Assembly: GCA_964592475.1 (NCBI GenBank)
Contig: CAZQEZ010000009.1
Coordinates: 1-52,511, forward strand
Source: CAZQEZ01 sp964592475
Lineage (GTDB): Bacteria > Bacteroidota > Bacteroidia > Cytophagales > Cyclobacteriaceae
Direction: 5' to 3'
Length of the DNA stretch: 52,511 nucleotides
The notes beneath the pieces are model-generated. The model was given only the letters and a program-made list of their open reading frames with translations. It made no database searches and had not been told where the DNA came from. The position numbers and the translations under genes were made by a program. Shown here piece by piece: positions 9,492-18,911 of the stretch (positions are counted from its first letter, which is position 1; each line of letters opens with the position of its first letter).

Positions 9492-10454
9492 ATGAAAGAT
9501 GTTGCGATAGGAATAGATATAGGTGCTACTTACACCAAATTTGGAATTGTTGATGATAACGGAAACAACCTTGCTGCTGATTTAATTTCCACTGCAAAAT
9601 ACGAAGAAATAGACCCCTTTATGAAGGAGCTCCATGAGGCCATTCAAAATTTGATAAAGACAGTAGATAGTGAATTAAATGTGATTGGCTTGGGCGTGGG
9701 TGCTCCTAATGGAAACTATTATACGGGCACCATTGAATATGCACCCAATTTGAAATGGAAAGGACTTGTACCATTTTGCGAAATATCAAAAAAATATTAT
9801 GACAAACCTACTATTTTGACAAACGACGCCAACGCGGCAGCCATTGGTGAAATGGTATATGGTGGTGCCAAAGGCATGAAAAATTTTGTAGAAATTACGC
9901 TTGGCACAGGCCTGGGAAGCGGTATAGTAGTGAATGGAGAATTAGTTTATGGGCACGACGGTTTTGCCGGCGAGCTTGGCCATGTTACTTATGACTACAA
10001 TGGCCGTACCTGTGGGTGCGGCCGAAAAGGATGTCTCGAAACTTATGCCTCAGCTACTGGAATTAAACGTACAGTATTTGAATTGCTGGCTTCATCTACC
10101 GAAGAAAGTGCCCTTAGAAATTATACTTTTAATGATTTAACTGCCGCGATGATCAGCAAAGAAGCCGAAAAAAATGATCCGATTGCCAAGGAAGCTTTTG
10201 AGTTTACCGGACGTGTACTTGGCCTTAAACTTGCAGATACCATTGCCCATTCTAGCCCGGAGGCAATATTCCTTTTTGGCGGTTTGGCTAATGCTGGAGA
10301 TTTGATATTTGAACCTACTAAACGGCATATGGAAAATCATTTAATGCCGATTTTTAAAAATAAAACTCAATTATTGCCTTCGCAACTTCAAGCTGAAAAT
10401 GCTGCAGTAGCAGGAGCAGGAGCATTGATTTGGAAAGAAAAGAATAGTGTATGA
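9492..10454 (+). CDS. ROK-family sugar kinase (glucokinase-like)
   Basis: A 320-residue cytoplasmic kinase. The ATP-binding phosphate-1 motif GIDIGATYTKFGI is at the N-terminus. The catalytic Asp is in NDANAAAIGE, followed by the ROK signature LGTGLGSGIVVNGELVYG and the zinc-binding cysteine cluster CGCGRKGC followed by LE. It should phosphorylate a hexose at C6 using ATP. It lies immediately downstream of the FucP-type transporter and probably shares its transcript, which ends at the terminator overlapping this stop codon. Glucose is the default guess; N-acetylmannosamine or fructose kinases share the same fold and motifs. Confidence 0.85.
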   Translation: MKDVAIGIDIGATYTKFGIVDDNGNNLAADLISTAKYEEIDPFMKELHEAIQNLIKTVDSELNVIGLGVGAPNGNYYTGTIEYAPNLKWKGLVPFCEISKKYYDKPTILTNDANAAAIGEMVYGGAKGMKNFVEITLGTGLGSGIVVNGELVYGHDGFAGELGHVTYDYNGRTCGCGRKGCLETYASATGIKRTVFELLASSTEESALRNYTFNDLTAAMISKEAEKNDPIAKEAFEFTGRVLGLKLADTIAHSSPEAIFLFGGLANAGDLIFEPTKRHMENHLMPIFKNKTQLLPSQLQAENAAVAGAGALIWKEKNSV

Positions 10455-10486
10455 TCTTTTGCATTATTAAATGTAAAAGATTTTTT
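10454..10486 (+). terminator. Intrinsic terminator of the transporter-ROK kinase operon
   Basis: The stem 10454-10465 (atcttttgcatt) pairs with 10470-10481 (aatgtaaaagat), giving 12 bp with one G-T pair and a 4-base loop. A run of T to 10486 follows. The stem begins on the last base of the ROK stop codon. Confidence 0.75.
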
Positions 10487-10657
10487 ATAAGCACATGAAG
10501 GCTCTAAAGGGCACATTGGTTAGCACTAAAACATGTAAAATAGTAAAGCTATTAAGTATAAAAGTTAACATTTTTTACATTTTTTTAGTTTTAAAGTAGA
10601 ATTTCAGAAATATCTTTTTAAATATAATATTATTAAAAAACTAATAAATAAAATAAT

Positions 10658-11944
10658 ATGTCAGAATATGCCGAATTGAAAATTGGTGATAAGGTATATC
10701 AACTTCCCGTTATAGAAGGCACGGAGGGAGAAAAAGCGGTTGATATTAGTAAATTAAGAGCTGAGTCTGGTTATATCACGCTAGATTATGGATTTAAAAA
10801 TACAGGTTCTACTAAAAGTTCTATTACTTTCTTGGATGGAGAAAAAGGAATATTGCGCTATAGAGGCTATCAAATCGAGCAACTAGCAGAGCAGTCATCA
10901 TTTTTAGAGGTTGCCTACCTTCTAATATATGGCGAACTTCCTACCCAACAAGAATTTTCGGAGTTTAATAAACTTGTTAAACGAGACCAACTACTTAATG
11001 AGGACAAAAAGAAAATATTGGATGGCTTTCCTCGCAACTCTCACCCAATGGGAGTTTTATCATCATTAGCCACCAGTTTAACAGCATTCTTTCCTGAATC
11101 TTTAGACCCAAATCGCTCGGCAGAAGGAGTAAACAGAACTATTATAAGATTACTAGCTAAAATACCCAGCCTGGTAGCCTGGTCTTACACAAATGAGAGG
11201 GGCATAAGATCCAATTATCCGGATAATAGTTTAGACTATGTGTCTAATTTCCTGAAAATGATGTTTGGCATTCCCAGTGAAGAATATGAAGTAAATCCGG
11301 TAGTGGTTGATGCATTGGAAAAAATATTTATTTTGCATGCTGACCATGAGCAAAACTGCTCCACCTCTACTGTAAGAATAGTAGGTTCTTCAAAAGCCAG
11401 CTTATATGCCTCAGTTGCAGCGGGCATAAATGCTCTTTGGGGTCCATTACATGGGGGTGCAAATCAGGCTGTGATACAAATGCTTGAAGACATTAAAACA
11501 GATGGTGGAAATGTTCAAAAATATTTGGACAAGGCTAAAGATAAAGACGATTCGTTCCGATTGATGGGATTTGGACACCGGGTATATAAAAACTTTGATC
11601 CAAGGGCAAGAATATTGAAGAAGAGTGCCGATGCCATTTTAACAAATTTAGGCGTACAAGACCCTCTTTTTGATATCGCAAAAAAATTGGAAGAAGTAGC
11701 CCTACAAGATGAATACTTTGTAGAGAAAAAACTTTATCCTAATGTTGACTTTTATTCCGGCATAATTATGAAAGCCATAGATATACCTACAGAAATGTTC
11801 CCTGTAATGTTTACCATCGGAAGATTGCCCGGATGGATAGCACAATGGAAAGAAATGCGAGAAAACAAAGAGCCAATTGGCCGTCCTCGCCAAATATACA
11901 TTGGTGCTAATAAACGCGATTACGTGCCTATGAGCAATCGATAA
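10658..11944 (+). CDS. gltA: Citrate synthase
   Basis: A 428-residue type II-like citrate synthase. It condenses acetyl-CoA and oxaloacetate at the entry to the TCA cycle in the cytoplasm. Signatures include HADHEQNCST, GPLHGGANQAV, the hallmark GFGHRVYKNFDPRA, and the catalytic Asp in NVDFYSGI. The N-terminal beta-rich extension (about residues 1-50) is typical of the hexameric Gram-negative enzymes. Its length matches the family. It is transcribed alone: a terminator precedes it after the ROK gene, and another lies between it and rsmE. The AT-rich 170-base leader contains TATCTTTT at 10611-10618, a possible -7 element. Confidence 0.95.
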   Translation: MSEYAELKIGDKVYQLPVIEGTEGEKAVDISKLRAESGYITLDYGFKNTGSTKSSITFLDGEKGILRYRGYQIEQLAEQSSFLEVAYLLIYGELPTQQEFSEFNKLVKRDQLLNEDKKKILDGFPRNSHPMGVLSSLATSLTAFFPESLDPNRSAEGVNRTIIRLLAKIPSLVAWSYTNERGIRSNYPDNSLDYVSNFLKMMFGIPSEEYEVNPVVVDALEKIFILHADHEQNCSTSTVRIVGSSKASLYASVAAGINALWGPLHGGANQAVIQMLEDIKTDGGNVQKYLDKAKDKDDSFRLMGFGHRVYKNFDPRARILKKSADAILTNLGVQDPLFDIAKKLEEVALQDEYFVEKKLYPNVDFYSGIIMKAIDIPTEMFPVMFTIGRLPGWIAQWKEMRENKEPIGRPRQIYIGANKRDYVPMSNR

Positions 11945-11996
11945 TTTTTTTTAATAGTTTAATTTTGAAAAAAATATTTGAGACCTTAATTTAAAA

Positions 11997-12028
11997 ATTA
12001 CAGTCTTTTCTGAGGCTGTAATTTTTTT
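11997..12028 (+). terminator. Intrinsic terminator of citrate synthase
   Basis: The stem 11997-12005 (attacagtc) pairs with 12014-12022 (ggctgtaat), 9 bp with one T-G pair and an 8-base loop, followed by a run of 7 T. The rsmE start is only 16 bases beyond, so rsmE needs either read-through or a promoter overlapping this hairpin. Confidence 0.75.
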
Positions 12029-12043
12029 GTAATCATTGCTACA

Positions 12044-12739
12044 ATGCAACTATTCTACGAACCAAATTTTTCTGCCTCCTTTAATTACCTGAACCAAGAA
12101 GAATCAAATCATTGTACAAAAGTATTGCGAAAAAAAAACGGGGATGACTTATGGGTAACCAATGGACAAGGCAAGTTTTTTACTTGTATATTGAAAGTTG
12201 CTGATCCTAAAAAGTGCGAATTAACGATAATAAGAGAAGAAAATCAGCCCAAAGCTTCCGGCTACTTCCACTTGGCCATTGCTCCCACAAAAAATAACGA
12301 TCGTATTGAATGGCTGGTAGAAAAATGCACTGAGATAGGCATTGATGAAATATCATTTTTTTATGCCCGAAACTCGGAAAGAACAAAATTTAAAATTGAC
12401 AGAAGCATAAAAAAAGCAATTGCTGCCATGAAGCAATCGTTATCAGCTTATCTACCGGTTATTAATGAGCCGGTTAAACTCTCTGAATTGATAAGAAATT
12501 ACGATGCTGAGCAAAAATTCATTGCTCATTATCGACCTATCAATCGAGAATTTTATAAGAGAATAATTCCCAATACGAGCTGCTTAACTTTAATCGGTCC
12601 GGAAGGTGATTTTAGTGAAGAGGAAATCGGGTTGGCTGTTGATCAAAACTTTGATGTTGTAAATTTAAGCAATTCACGCCTTCGCACAGAAACTGCCGGC
12701 TTAGTTGCGTGCCACACCTATTCATTAGCCAATCGATAA
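12044..12739 (+). CDS. rsmE: 16S rRNA (uracil-1498-N3)-methyltransferase RsmE
   Basis: A 231-residue protein. An N-terminal PUA-like RNA-binding domain (residues 1-70, with HCTKVLRKKNGD) is followed by a SPOUT/trefoil-knot methyltransferase domain. Knot motifs are LIGPEGDFSEEEI and LSNSRLRTETAGL, which bind S-adenosylmethionine. The enzyme methylates N3 of U1498 in 16S rRNA within the small subunit. Length and motif order are standard. It sits directly after the citrate synthase terminator and before the large secreted protein, with no clear operon partner. Confidence 0.93.
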   Translation: MQLFYEPNFSASFNYLNQEESNHCTKVLRKKNGDDLWVTNGQGKFFTCILKVADPKKCELTIIREENQPKASGYFHLAIAPTKNNDRIEWLVEKCTEIGIDEISFFYARNSERTKFKIDRSIKKAIAAMKQSLSAYLPVINEPVKLSELIRNYDAEQKFIAHYRPINREFYKRIIPNTSCLTLIGPEGDFSEEEIGLAVDQNFDVVNLSNSRLRTETAGLVACHTYSLANR

Positions 12740-12869
12740 ACGCTTTATCAGGTTTTGTCACCAATGTAATGTAATTTGCCTAATTGCTGCCATTATATTA
12801 GTTACCTATGCTTACTTTACTCCATTAATTATTATAAATGTAAACAACCACAGGCACCAGGAGAACGAT

Positions 12870-15800
12870 ATGGAAAAACGTTACACTTTAATACTTTTAC
12901 TATTTGTATTTATGAATCATTTGAGTAGTGGTCAAACTTTCACCACTGTTTCAGGTGACCCCTTAACCAACCTTAATACTACCTCCTTTGGGCAAGCCTG
13001 GGGTGACTTTAATAATGATGGCTGGATAGATGTATATGTAGCCAATGGTGGAAATAATAATTTACTTTTTGAGAATAATAAATCCGGTGGATTTGTGGCT
13101 GGTGTGATTATGCCAACCAGCATTTTTGGTTCCCTATCTTATGGCGGCAGCTGGGCAGACTATGATAATGATGGCGACATAGATTTATATGGTGCAGAAT
13201 TTACCGGCACCAACCGATTATATATCAATGATGGTGGAGGCTCTTTTTCATTTCCAACCTATTTTCCAATTGTAGAATATAAAACTTCAGTTTCAACCTC
13301 TTGGGTTGACTTTAACAACGACCGTCAAATGGACCTGTCAGTAGCCAATTTTGGCGCTTCAATGAGTAATAACCTGTATAGTAACAATGGAAGCAATTCA
13401 TTTACCGATATATACCCGGGTACAGGTGGTCCGGATCAATCGCTGGCATGGTCCGATTTTAATAATGACGGCTTTATGGATCTTTATGTAGCCCGTTCCA
13501 ACAGTAACTCCAATCTACTATTTACTAATGATGGTACTTCCATTTCACTTGCTACAGGTAGTACAACTATGACTGATGCCACGAGCTCATACAGTGCATC
13601 CTGGGGAGATTATGATAACGATGGAGACTTTGACTTGTTTGTTACCAACGTGGGCTCCAGTTCAGTAAACCTTCTTTTTAGAAATGAAGGAGATGGAACA
13701 TTTACTAAAATAACAAGCTTAAACGTGGTTACAGACATTGGCGATAGCCGAGGAAGTGACTGGGGCGATTTTAATAATGATGGCTGGCTTGATTTATTTG
13801 TAGCCAATAGGAATCAGGACTTTTTATACCAAAACAATGGTGATGGCACCTTTACCAGAATTACTACAGGCGACATTGTGAACCTGGTAAACAATAGCTA
13901 TTCCTGCTCGTGGAATGATGTGAACAATGATGGCTTTCTCGATTTGTACATCACCACAGAGGCAGCAACCAATGCCAATGCATTATTCATTAACAATACC
14001 AATAGTAATAATTATTTGAATGCTCACCTTGTTGGCACTGCTTCTAATGTTTCAGCCATAGGTGCTAAAATAAGAGTGAAAGCTACAATAGCTGGTAACC
14101 CTATGTGGCAAGTAAGGGAAATTAGGGGACAAAACGGTCACGGTTCACAAGGAAGCCTAAATGCCGAATTTGGACTAGGAGATGCTACTATAATCGACTC
14201 CATCGAGGTGCGATGGCCTTCAGGCAATGTTCAGCTTCTAACGAATCAGTCTGTTAATCAATTTATGACAATAACAGAAGGTACTCCTCCTGACCCTCCT
14301 TCAAGTTTAACAATAATTTCGCAAACTTATAATTCTGTATTATTAGAATGGGTCGATAATGCTACAAATGAAGATAATTTCATCATAGAGGTTTCTACTC
14401 CGGACAACTTAAACTTCAGCGAAGTTGGTACTTCCATTATGAATGGGGTTTCATTTCAGGTAAATGGCTTAACTCCCAGTACTACCTATTACTTCAGAGT
14501 ACGAGCAGCCAACGCTTCCGGAATGTCAGCTTACAGCAATGAAGTTACCACAGTAACAGATGCGGATCCATTGGCAGCCCCGGATAACCTGGTAGCAACA
14601 GCAGTATCTCAATCAGCAATTGATTTGCAATGGAATGATAATTCATCTACGGAAACAGATTTCATTATATTACGCTCTACTAGCTCAGGAAGCGGGTATG
14701 GTATTATCGGCTCTGTGGGTGCGAACCAAACCACCTATAATGATACCGGCTTAAATCCTGGCACCAACTATTATTATGTGGTAAGAGCTAGTGATGGTAC
14801 TTTTGAATCAGGAGACAGCAATGAAGGTAATGCAACTACTTTTGCTGCATTAGCAGATCCGGATAATTTAGTAGCTACGGTAGCAAGCTTTAGTGAAATA
14901 AATTTGACCTGGAACGATAATTCAGGTACAGAAACAGGATTTGTAGTTGAAAGATCGATACCATCCATTGATCCCTACCAGATAATAGCCACGCTGGGCG
15001 CTGATGTAACCAGCTACAACGATACCGGACTAAATCCGGAAACGGAATACCGCTATCGGGTAATGGCTACTGGTAGCTCAGGCGATTCTAATTACAGCAA
15101 TGAAGCCACCACAACTACTCCACCAGCAATATTGGCACCAGATAATTTATCAGCAACTACCGCCAGTCATGATCAAATAGATTTGACGTGGCAGGATAAT
15201 GCAACTAATGAAACTGGGTATGAAATTGAACGCTCAGAAACCCCCGGAACTGGATTTGTACTTCTATTTACTACAACAGCTGATGCAACCAATTATACTG
15301 ATAATGACGTTGCCATCAACCCTAATACTACCTATTATTATAGGATAAGAGCTGTGAATGCTACCTATCAATCCAGTTATAGTAATGAAGCCAATGCTAC
15401 TACCACTACTTATACGCCGGTAACCTTTACGATGGGCGACCACTATGTGCAGCCTGCCAATGAAGTAGTAGTACCTATTGAAGTACAAAATTTTACAAAT
15501 GTTCTCACTACACAGCTAAAAATAACATGGGATGAAACGGTATTGAGTTTCAATGCAACCGAACAGTACAATTTACCCACACTTTCAGGTAAAATAAGCA
15601 ATCCTGCTCCCGGAACACTGATAGTAGCCTGGGATGATGAAGATTTAACCGGTGAAAGTTTGAGCGATGGATCCACGATGTTTGCCATAAGATTTAATGC
15701 AATTGGAGGAGAAGGTACATTTAGTAATTTAACTTTTACAGAAGAACCCGGATACCCGGAAGTAGCTGATGTAAGCAGTATAATATTGGATTATGACATC

Positions 15801-17048
15801 AACAACGGACGAGTAGATGTATTAAGCCTGGTCACATTATCAGGCCGGCTGCTTACCCCATGGAACGAACCTGTAGCTAATGCCGATGTGTTTTTTGATT
15901 TGGCAATGACAGAAATAAGTAGTACAGATGCCAATGGAAATTATTCTTATGACGTGATGCCCGGCAGCGAAGTGTACGTGCAACCAGCCAAGTCGTTGAA
16001 TAACGTAAATACCAATGGAATAACTACCTTGGACATCGCAATGATCAGGCGACATATATTTACTACCAACCTTTTTAATAATCCCTATAAAACGATCGCG
16101 GCAGATGTAAATAGTTCAGGATCGGTTTCTGCACTTGATATTCCAGCAATTAGAAGTGTAATCTTAGGTTTACAAAACGATTTTGATAAACTGCTTTGGA
16201 AATTTGTGCCTCAAAGCTCGACGTTCACTGATCCGAATAATCCTTTCCCTTATGATACCTTAATTCACATTCCTTCTGCATCTAACACCAATGATCTTGA
16301 TTTTATAGCATTGAAATTAGGTGATGTAAATGACACCTGGGATAGCAGCATTGGCAGACAAACAGAGGCTAAGCCAATGATAATTAAAATAAATGAAGCT
16401 AAAAATATAGATAATAAAATAAATGTAACATTGTCAGCAATCGACTTTAACCAGGTAATTGGATATCAATTTACAGTAAAATTTGATCCTGCCAAACTTA
16501 CTTTCACTGGTTTGAAATCGAATCCTTTCAATATTCACTATAGCGCCCATGAAGCAAACAATGGTTATATAACTTTCGCCTGGGATAATCCTAGTGGAGA
16601 GGCATTATTAATTGAAGATGGTACTGCTTTAATGAATTTGCAATTTGAATTGGTTAGCCCAAATAATATCGCTGAAATTAGCATTGGCAGCGACATTACC
16701 CCGGCATTGGGTTATAATCATAACTTTAATGAAAGAATAATACAGCAATGGGAAAACCAGGTAGTAACTGATTTGGAAGATCCGCTTGAAGATATAATTG
16801 ATGTGCAGCAAAATTATCCCAACCCGTTTAGTAGTGAAACAACTATTACTTTTAACTTACCAAAAACTGCAGACGCTTCAATTACAATATTTAACTTACT
16901 GGGTGTACCATTAGATGAAATCAAAGGCACTTATGCCGCGGGAAGACATGAAGTAATATGGAAAAATGAGCAAAAAATAAAAGGAATATTATTTTATCAG
17001 TTTAGAAGTGGGGATTATAAAACCACTAAAAGAATGGTAGCACAATAA
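12870..17048 (+). CDS. Large T9SS-secreted protein: FG-GAP, ASPIC/UnbV, four FN3, two cohesin-like and one dockerin-like segments
   Basis: A 1392-residue protein with a signal peptide (residues 1-21). Order: seven FG-GAP/VCBS-type repeats of the W-x-DFNNDG-x-x-DLYVA pattern (about 40-375); an ASPIC/UnbV segment with RGQNGHGSQGS (379-470); four fibronectin type III domains (473-563, 568-657, 661-750, 754-847); a cohesin-like domain (850-985); a short carboxypeptidase-regulatory-like insert; a dockerin-like calcium motif with DVNSSGSVSALDIPAIR (1042-1105) and GDVNDTW near 1150; a second cohesin-like domain (1170-1285); and a T9SS type A sorting domain starting QNYPNPFS (1312-1392) with a basic end. 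It should be exported by Sec, cross the outer membrane by T9SS, and be surface-anchored or released. The FG-GAP block probably forms a calcium-binding beta-propeller. Its role (adhesion or scaffolding) is inferred. Confidence 0.9.
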   Translation: MEKRYTLILLLFVFMNHLSSGQTFTTVSGDPLTNLNTTSFGQAWGDFNNDGWIDVYVANGGNNNLLFENNKSGGFVAGVIMPTSIFGSLSYGGSWADYDNDGDIDLYGAEFTGTNRLYINDGGGSFSFPTYFPIVEYKTSVSTSWVDFNNDRQMDLSVANFGASMSNNLYSNNGSNSFTDIYPGTGGPDQSLAWSDFNNDGFMDLYVARSNSNSNLLFTNDGTSISLATGSTTMTDATSSYSASWGDYDNDGDFDLFVTNVGSSSVNLLFRNEGDGTFTKITSLNVVTDIGDSRGSDWGDFNNDGWLDLFVANRNQDFLYQNNGDGTFTRITTGDIVNLVNNSYSCSWNDVNNDGFLDLYITTEAATNANALFINNTNSNNYLNAHLVGTASNVSAIGAKIRVKATIAGNPMWQVREIRGQNGHGSQGSLNAEFGLGDATIIDSIEVRWPSGNVQLLTNQSVNQFMTITEGTPPDPPSSLTIISQTYNSVLLEWVDNATNEDNFIIEVSTPDNLNFSEVGTSIMNGVSFQVNGLTPSTTYYFRVRAANASGMSAYSNEVTTVTDADPLAAPDNLVATAVSQSAIDLQWNDNSSTETDFIILRSTSSGSGYGIIGSVGANQTTYNDTGLNPGTNYYYVVRASDGTFESGDSNEGNATTFAALADPDNLVATVASFSEINLTWNDNSGTETGFVVERSIPSIDPYQIIATLGADVTSYNDTGLNPETEYRYRVMATGSSGDSNYSNEATTTTPPAILAPDNLSATTASHDQIDLTWQDNATNETGYEIERSETPGTGFVLLFTTTADATNYTDNDVAINPNTTYYYRIRAVNATYQSSYSNEANATTTTYTPVTFTMGDHYVQPANEVVVPIEVQNFTNVLTTQLKITWDETVLSFNATEQYNLPTLSGKISNPAPGTLIVAWDDEDLTGESLSDGSTMFAIRFNAIGGEGTFSNLTFTEEPGYPEVADVSSIILDYDINNGRVDVLSLVTLSGRLLTPWNEPVANADVFFDLAMTEISSTDANGNYSYDVMPGSEVYVQPAKSLNNVNTNGITTLDIAMIRRHIFTTNLFNNPYKTIAADVNSSGSVSALDIPAIRSVILGLQNDFDKLLWKFVPQSSTFTDPNNPFPYDTLIHIPSASNTNDLDFIALKLGDVNDTWDSSIGRQTEAKPMIIKINEAKNIDNKINVTLSAIDFNQVIGYQFTVKFDPAKLTFTGLKSNPFNIHYSAHEANNGYITFAWDNPSGEALLIEDGTALMNLQFELVSPNNIAEISIGSDITPALGYNHNFNERIIQQWENQVVTDLEDPLEDIIDVQQNYPNPFSSETTITFNLPKTADASITIFNLLGVPLDEIKGTYAAGRHEVIWKNEQKIKGILFYQFRSGDYKTTKRMVAQ

Positions 17049-17074
17049 ATATTTTATGTTGTGGTTTGTGTTTT

Positions 17075-17104
17075 GAGGCTGCTAACTAGTAGCCTCTTTT
17101 TTTT
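17075..17104 (+). terminator. Intrinsic terminator of the large T9SS gene
   Basis: The stem 17075-17080 (gaggct) pairs with 17091-17096 (agcctc), extendable by three more pairs including a G-T. A run of 8 T follows. It lies 27 bases past the stop codon. Confidence 0.8.
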
Positions 17105-17238
17105 GTGCTTTCAACAACTACTAAATATTCTTCGGTAACGGACTAATAGTTAATTTATAAGCTAATTTAAATATTTCTATTTAAGGGCTTATTTTTATAA
17201 TAGCGGCTGATGCTATTTATTTGTAAAAAAATATAGCA

Positions 17239-17922
17239 ATGGAAGAAATAATAAAAAATGGACAAGTATTTATACCATTTCGACAAAACAAACTTGAAAG
17301 TGAAGAAATGGTTTACCAATCTAGCAACCATTTCCAGTGGAGTGACCAACGCAGATCGGTACGAGATTTTTCTGAAGAAGAGGTGCCTCGTGAAGTAATA
17401 GAAAATTTAATCAAAACAGCATCTACAGCTCCATCGGGAGCTCATAAGCAACCGTGGACATTTTGCGCGGTAAGTAATGCCTCGTTGAAAAAGAAAATCA
17501 GGATGGCGGCCGAAGAAGAGGAAAAAGAAAACTACTCGAGCCGGATGAGTGAAACCTGGAAGCAAGATTTACAAGCTTTTGATACCAATTGGCAAAAGCC
17601 TTTTTTAGAAATTGCTCCTTGGTTAATCATTGTATTTAAAAAAATATATGATCTAGATAAAAATAAGGAAAAGATACAGCATTATTATGTATCCGAATCG
17701 GTAGGGTTGGCCTGTGGTTTTTTATTACATGCGATACATAAAGCCGGGCTAGTAGCACTTACGCATACACCCAGTCCAATGAGTTTTCTTAGCAAACTAT
17801 TAAACAGACCTCCCTATGAAAAGCCGTTTTTGCTTATCCCGGTCGGTTATCCCGCAAAAGATGCAGTAGTGCCAAAACTGGAAAGGAAAACCTTAGATGA
17901 AATTGCAGTTTTTTATGACTAA
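17239..17922 (+). CDS. Iodotyrosine deiodinase-like flavoprotein (nitroreductase fold)
   Basis: A 227-residue FMN protein of the nitroreductase superfamily, closest by eye to vertebrate and bacterial iodotyrosine deiodinase (IYD). It has RRSVRDFSEEEVP and the FMN-binding TAPSGAHKQPWTF. The active-site lid is intact: E95, Y99 and K120 fall at the spacings of the mouse IYD triad E153, Y157 and K178, in EEEEKENY and TNWQKPFLE. The C-terminal PVGYPAKDAVVPKLERK is also IYD-like. IYDs reductively dehalogenate mono- or diiodotyrosine and bromotyrosine. There is no signal peptide or membrane anchor, so it is cytoplasmic, as in characterised bacterial homologues. It stands alone, so its physiological substrate is inferred; a general nitroreductase is less likely. 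Confidence 0.85.
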   Translation: MEEIIKNGQVFIPFRQNKLESEEMVYQSSNHFQWSDQRRSVRDFSEEEVPREVIENLIKTASTAPSGAHKQPWTFCAVSNASLKKKIRMAAEEEEKENYSSRMSETWKQDLQAFDTNWQKPFLEIAPWLIIVFKKIYDLDKNKEKIQHYYVSESVGLACGFLLHAIHKAGLVALTHTPSPMSFLSKLLNRPPYEKPFLLIPVGYPAKDAVVPKLERKTLDEIAVFYD

Positions 17923-17979
17923 TATTCTTTAAAGTAGCAGTAAAAAGTTGTTCCTTTTTCCGGAAGTAACTAGATACTT

Positions 17980-18129
17980 CTATATATTCACCATTTTTTC
18001 AATCAGACTTTTGGTAATATAGAGACCTATACCGGTACCTTCTACTTTTGTAGTCAGTCGTTCTTGCAGATATTTTTCTAAATCGGGCTGGTTGGCAGGT
18101 GACTGAATCAATTGATACAATTATTCCAT
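17980..18129 (-). pseudogene. Remnant of a histidine-kinase ATPase domain
   Basis: Read on the minus strand, 18117-17980 encodes the end of a HATPase_c domain: a G2-box VEGTGIGLYITKSLIEKM preceded by LEKYLQERLTTK, then a stop at 17982-17980. Upstream the same frame is closed by TAA (18123-18121) two codons after an ATG (18129). No N-terminal kinase sequence follows in frame. A second minus-strand frame stays open further upstream, which suggests a frameshift or deletion. This is best read as a decayed sensor kinase or a fragment left by rearrangement. Confidence 0.6.
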
Positions 18130-18181
18130 AACTTGAGCATTTATTATGAAAATACTTAACTATTTTACCTGAACCGCCTTT

Positions 18182-18631
18182 TTAGGACAATTGGCAAGCT
18201 TCAATATCAGAAAATATTTTTACACATCTTTCTTTTAAAATAGAAAAATTGTTGTATAACTCCTCAGCTTGAAGTTCTTGTAGTTGGCTTTCGCATACTT
18301 TGAATAGTTGCAACAAAATAGCATTATCTCCGGATGGATAAAAAATTTCTTTAATTTCTGTCAGCGTTTTATTTTCGTTAAAAAAACCTTTGGTTTGGTT
18401 TTTAATAAATGCTTCCAAATGAATTTTAGTATTATCATCTATAGCTGTACGCCCACAGTATAACACAATATTATAACTAGCTACAATTGCATTTACTATT
18501 TTAGTACTATTTTCATTTTGCTCATCCAATTGCTCAAAATAATTTTCACACAACACCCATAGTTCATTGTATAGAAAAGTGGTGAATTTGAACTTGTTTC
18601 GATATTCTTTTTTGATTAATAAACTAAACAT
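18182..18631 (-). CDS. Hypothetical protein, 149 residues
   Basis: I do not recognise this protein. It is predicted to be mostly helical and soluble, with no signal peptide or membrane segment. A basic start (LLIKKEYRNKFKF) is followed by amphipathic helices rich in Leu, Glu and Asn, and it has five scattered cysteines. It lies on the minus strand next to the histidine-kinase remnant, with which it may once have been linked. The ATG is preceded by an AT-rich region without a clear ribosome-binding site. Confidence 0.5.
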   Translation of the reverse strand: MFSLLIKKEYRNKFKFTTFLYNELWVLCENYFEQLDEQNENSTKIVNAIVASYNIVLYCGRTAIDDNTKIHLEAFIKNQTKGFFNENKTLTEIKEIFYPSGDNAILLQLFKVCESQLQELQAEELYNNFSILKERCVKIFSDIEACQLS

Positions 18632-18911
18632 TGGCTTATCTTTTATTTAACAAGGCACTAATTTCATCCAAAAGCAAGTATCAATTGGCATTTACAAATA
18701 AAAGTAAAATAATAAGAAAAATTTGTATAATTGAGTATTTAAGCCTACATTGTAAGCTTTACTTTTAATTTATACTTTAACTTACCTATCTGTTAACTAC
18801 ATTTGCAACATACCTAAAGATAACTAATTGGAAACATGGCTATTAAGCATTTAACCAAAATTAGCACTGCAGGTGGTATTATTTAAGTTTTAACCTAAAA
18901 TTCGTTCAATC

